A stretch of DNA of 26,227 nucleotides. Origin: CAYVJW01 sp964451885. Its GTDB lineage: Bacteria > Patescibacteriota > Gracilibacteria > UBA4473. The stretch covers positions 1 through 26,227 of the forward strand of contig CAYVJW010000007.1 in assembly GCA_964451885.1 (NCBI GenBank), read 5' to 3'. Made by a program: the position numbers and the translations under genes. Below the pieces are notes generated by a model. That model saw only the letters and a program-made list of their open reading frames with translations, was not told where the DNA came from and made no database searches. How positions within the stretch are numbered: the first letter of the stretch is position 1; each line of letters starts with the position of its first letter. Positions 24,625-26,227 of the stretch are shown piece by piece.

Positions 24625-25701
24625 ATGAGTTTTTGGAAATATCAGTCAGATCTCCTTGACAGGTTTAATAATATCCGTATTACTACGCTTAGGTTGCATT
24701 ATTCATTAAATTATCATTCTATGACAAAATTAGACTTCCCTTACGACATCTCCATCGAAGAACTTAACGATGAGGAAATCATCAAACTTTCAATTTGTCA
24801 CACAAGATCAGAAACAGAATTTTTTATTGAAGCGGCAAAGAAACATCCTGAATTTAGCAAATATGTTCACAGCGGAAAAGACCAATCAACCATATGTTTT
24901 GACGATAAAGATTCTCAAATTGAAAATTTCTGGACTGGCTGTTTTGCAAAAAGGACTGAAAATAACGAATTAGAAAAGATTCCTTTTCAAGTTGCCAAAC
25001 CAATCTTTACGAGGTTAACTCAGGAAAGAATCAAACTCCATAATCTAGTTTTTCCGACAGATCGCAATGATGACCGAATAAGGCGTATAAAAGATACATT
25101 GGCAATAATAATGGATCTTGAAGAAGCTTTGAATCAAGGCCTATTGGAAGTAGGGGCGGAAGTTTCTGATGACGTAGAAAACGCAAGAGAAAGAATATTT
25201 GATCTAATTCGAAGGCAAAGATTAAAAACTACGGGTATGCCTGAAGAAAGGGAAATCATGGATGCTATTCTAGAAGGATTTACGGCTAACATAAGAATAA
25301 TTTGTGATGAGGACACAATTTTATTAACAATGCCAAAATCTTGTGACTCTCTTGAATCTATAAAAGATAATTTATCTACGGAACTACTTATTCCGGATGA
25401 TTTTGAGATTGCAGATTCGGATAAAAAGAAACTGAAAATAGATTCTACCTATCGTACTAGAAAAATATTTGTACAGGCAATAGGAAGAGGAGGAAAAGAA
25501 GGATTAAGTAGCCATGTATTATGGGTAAGAATGCTAACCCATGAATTAGCTAATAATATTTCGTGCCAATCGGACGAAAAAGATTGGAGAATCGGTGAAA
25601 ATGGATATATGTGGCCGGAGGATGTTGTTGGAAATATTCCAAATTTTGGTATTCGTCTAATAAATGTAATTGACGAAATGCCTTCTAGGAACGAGGATTA
25701 A
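24625..25701 (+). CDS. Hypothetical protein (358 aa) at the end of the accessory cluster
   Basis: I do not recognise this protein. It is mixed helix and strand, soluble-looking, with no signal peptide or membrane span. Notable stretches are a helical arm with LTQERIKLHNLVFPTDRNDD, ANIRIICDEDTILLTMPKS and VWVRMLTHELANN-like text near the C-terminus (exactly: LWVRMLTHELANNIS). The last contains an HE pair but not the HExxH zinc-protease motif. The start is uncertain. ATG 24625 gives the full length, with a possible TTGACT (24570-24575) 18 nt from TACTTG. ATG 24721 would give 326 aa and begins MTKLDFPYD, which resembles a natural start. The gene lies 87 nt after the 996-aa gene, so it may have its own promoter. 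Its last codons and stop form the left arm of a palindromic element. Confidence 0.75.
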   Translation: MSFWKYQSDLLDRFNNIRITTLRLHYSLNYHSMTKLDFPYDISIEELNDEEIIKLSICHTRSETEFFIEAAKKHPEFSKYVHSGKDQSTICFDDKDSQIENFWTGCFAKRTENNELEKIPFQVAKPIFTRLTQERIKLHNLVFPTDRNDDRIRRIKDTLAIIMDLEEALNQGLLEVGAEVSDDVENARERIFDLIRRQRLKTTGMPEEREIMDAILEGFTANIRIICDEDTILLTMPKSCDSLESIKDNLSTELLIPDDFEIADSDKKKLKIDSTYRTRKIFVQAIGRGGKEGLSSHVLWVRMLTHELANNISCQSDEKDWRIGENGYMWPEDVVGNIPNFGIRLINVIDEMPSRNED

Positions 25702-25863
25702 ATAAGTTGTTAATATAAAACTTCACAATGTATTTCAGATTTGGCTTTTCTCGAACAAGAAAAACCGCAGACGTAGCGGGCTACGATGAGGATTTTTTTT
25801 GTTCGAAAAAGTCAAAGGTGGATGCATTGTGGATTTTATATTTCAAGTTATTTAATCCTCGTT
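25690..25863. repeat. 174-bp palindromic element overlapping a gene's 3' end (element B)
   Basis: The ends AACGAGGATTAAATAA (25690-25705) and TTATTTAATCCTCGTT (25848-25863) are a perfect 16-bp inverted repeat. Imperfect pairing continues inward: ATATAAAAC.TCACAATG with its partner, then CTCGAACAAGAAAAA with TTTTTTTTGTTCGA, to the centre CGTAGC-GG-GCTACG (25772-25785). The left end contains the last codons and TAA of the 358-aa gene. It shares the 12-mer TTCAAGTTATTT with the element at 3158-3311, at the same outer position in the right arm. It abuts the direct repeat that flanks the next element. Apart from the terminator at its centre, the stretch shows no gene. Confidence 0.7.
25772..25800 (+). 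terminator. Rho-independent terminator at the centre of element B
   Basis: A CGTAGC-GG-GCTACG hairpin (25772-25785) is followed by ATGAGGA and eight T's (25793-25800). It is the only strong terminator downstream of the large plus-strand cluster and lies 71 nt after the 358-aa stop. The surrounding arms would extend the stem greatly. Confidence 0.6.
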
Positions 25864-25870
25864 CCCTAAG

Positions 25871-26021
25871 GGCAACCGACAAAATAACCTGAACAATTTC
25901 ATCCCAGCTTTACATCATATAAATCTTTAAAAACTTTCACAATATTATAATATTCCTCAATTTTTTTAAAATTTATCTGATATAAATCTGGGCGAACTTG
26001 AACATGTTATTTTATCGCTCA
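25871..26021. repeat. 151-bp MITE-like palindromic element (copy C)
   Basis: It is flanked by the direct repeat CCCTAAG (25864-25870 and 26022-26028). The ends CAACCGACAAAATAAC (25873-25888) and GTTATTTTATCGCTCA (26006-26021) pair at 12 of 16 positions. It is the same family as copy A. Measured from CAAAATAAC in the left arm, CATATA lies at +36 (A: +37), TATCTGA at +94 (A: +95) and GTTATTT at +126 (A: +127). No ORF of useful length is present. It sits directly beside element B, so the 26028-25690 interval is packed with palindromes. Confidence 0.72.
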
Positions 26022-26116
26022 CCCTAAGCAAAAGATCTGAGATTTTGAGAAAGTCCTTGATACAGAGCTAAAAAGGAGTAAAAGGCTTGCAGTATTTACT
26101 AATTAACTCATAAAAA

Positions 26117-26182
26117 ATGACCCCAGTTGAAACCGATTTCAAAGAAAAAACACAAAAACCAAGAACCCCGTTAGGGGAGTGA
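26117..26182 (+). other. Possible 21-codon leader ORF
   Basis: ATG 26117 reads MTPVETDFKEKTQKPRTPLGE and stops at TGA (26180-26182). A small hairpin, CCCC-GTTA-GGGG (26166-26177), overlaps its last codons. The next gene's start is 31 nt beyond. It could be a leader peptide, but the ORF is short and may be chance. TTGCAG (26087-26092) is a possible -35 upstream. In 26029-26116 I see nothing else. Confidence 0.25.
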
Positions 26183-26213
26183 TAAACTTGAAAACGAACA
26201 ACAAAGGTGTACA

Positions 26214-26227
26214 ATGAGAAAAGCTTA
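26214..26227 (+). CDS. Start of a gene cut by the window edge
   Basis: ATG 26214 (MRKA...) is preceded by AAAGGTG at 26203-26209, a good Shine-Dalgarno 4 nt from the start. This is one of only two such sites before a start codon in the window. The product cannot be identified from four codons. Confidence 0.5.

Noticed and set aside
25512..25560. Zinc protease motif in the 358-aa protein (MLTHELANN)
   Set aside because: The stretch has HE but not HExxH, and no other metal ligands are evident.
26156..26227. First repeat of a CRISPR array (ACCCCGTTAGGGG... ending TTGAAAAC)
   Set aside because: Only one copy is present, no cas gene is seen, and the following 32 nt contain a good Shine-Dalgarno and start codon, which explains the region better.

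Overview
The window is about 40% GC, uses standard bacterial stop codons (EF-G ends on TGA, the rRNA methyltransferase on TAG, most others on TAA), and has many very large proteins I cannot assign to any family. It also shows an almost complete lack of Shine-Dalgarno sequences, some promoter-to-ATG spacings that imply leaderless mRNAs, and a small, degenerate DNA polymerase III delta-prime. This fits a Candidate Phyla Radiation (Patescibacteria) genome, possibly Peregrinibacteria-like. That placement is inference and is not proven by any marker here.

Layout. (1) 1-5927: a 1031-aa hypothetical (+) converges on a 521-aa single-pass membrane protein (-). A 154-bp palindromic MITE-like element lies exactly between their stop codons. 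A two-gene operon of small hypotheticals (+) follows. (2) 5966-12920: a minus-strand block of mostly recognisable genes, in transcription order EF-G (fusA), a DUF4349 membrane protein, DNA pol III delta-prime (holB), GAPDH (gap), a ParE-type toxin-antitoxin pair, and an m5C rRNA methyltransferase. The antitoxin (58 aa) is short and easily missed. The toxin stop overlaps the methyltransferase start. (3) 13184-25701: a plus-strand accessory cluster of five proteins (431, 1009, 1322, 996 and 358 aa). The first four are separated by only 17-29 nt and look like one operon, with a TTGACA promoter at its head. The 1322- and 996-aa proteins are divergent paralogs along their length and share a C-terminal alpha/beta-looking domain. 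(4) 25690-26227: two more long palindromic elements placed back to back. The second matches the element at 3158-3311 landmark by landmark. The start of a further gene with a strong Shine-Dalgarno follows and is cut by the window edge.

Most notable: the family of ~150-bp hairpin elements at gene 3' ends; the large paralogous operon of unknown function; a toxin-antitoxin module translationally linked to an rRNA methyltransferase; a palindromic intergenic-type repeat translated in frame inside that methyltransferase; and a possible one-base homopolymer frameshift at the start of the first gene. No tRNA, rRNA, CRISPR array, transposase or prophage gene was recognised.
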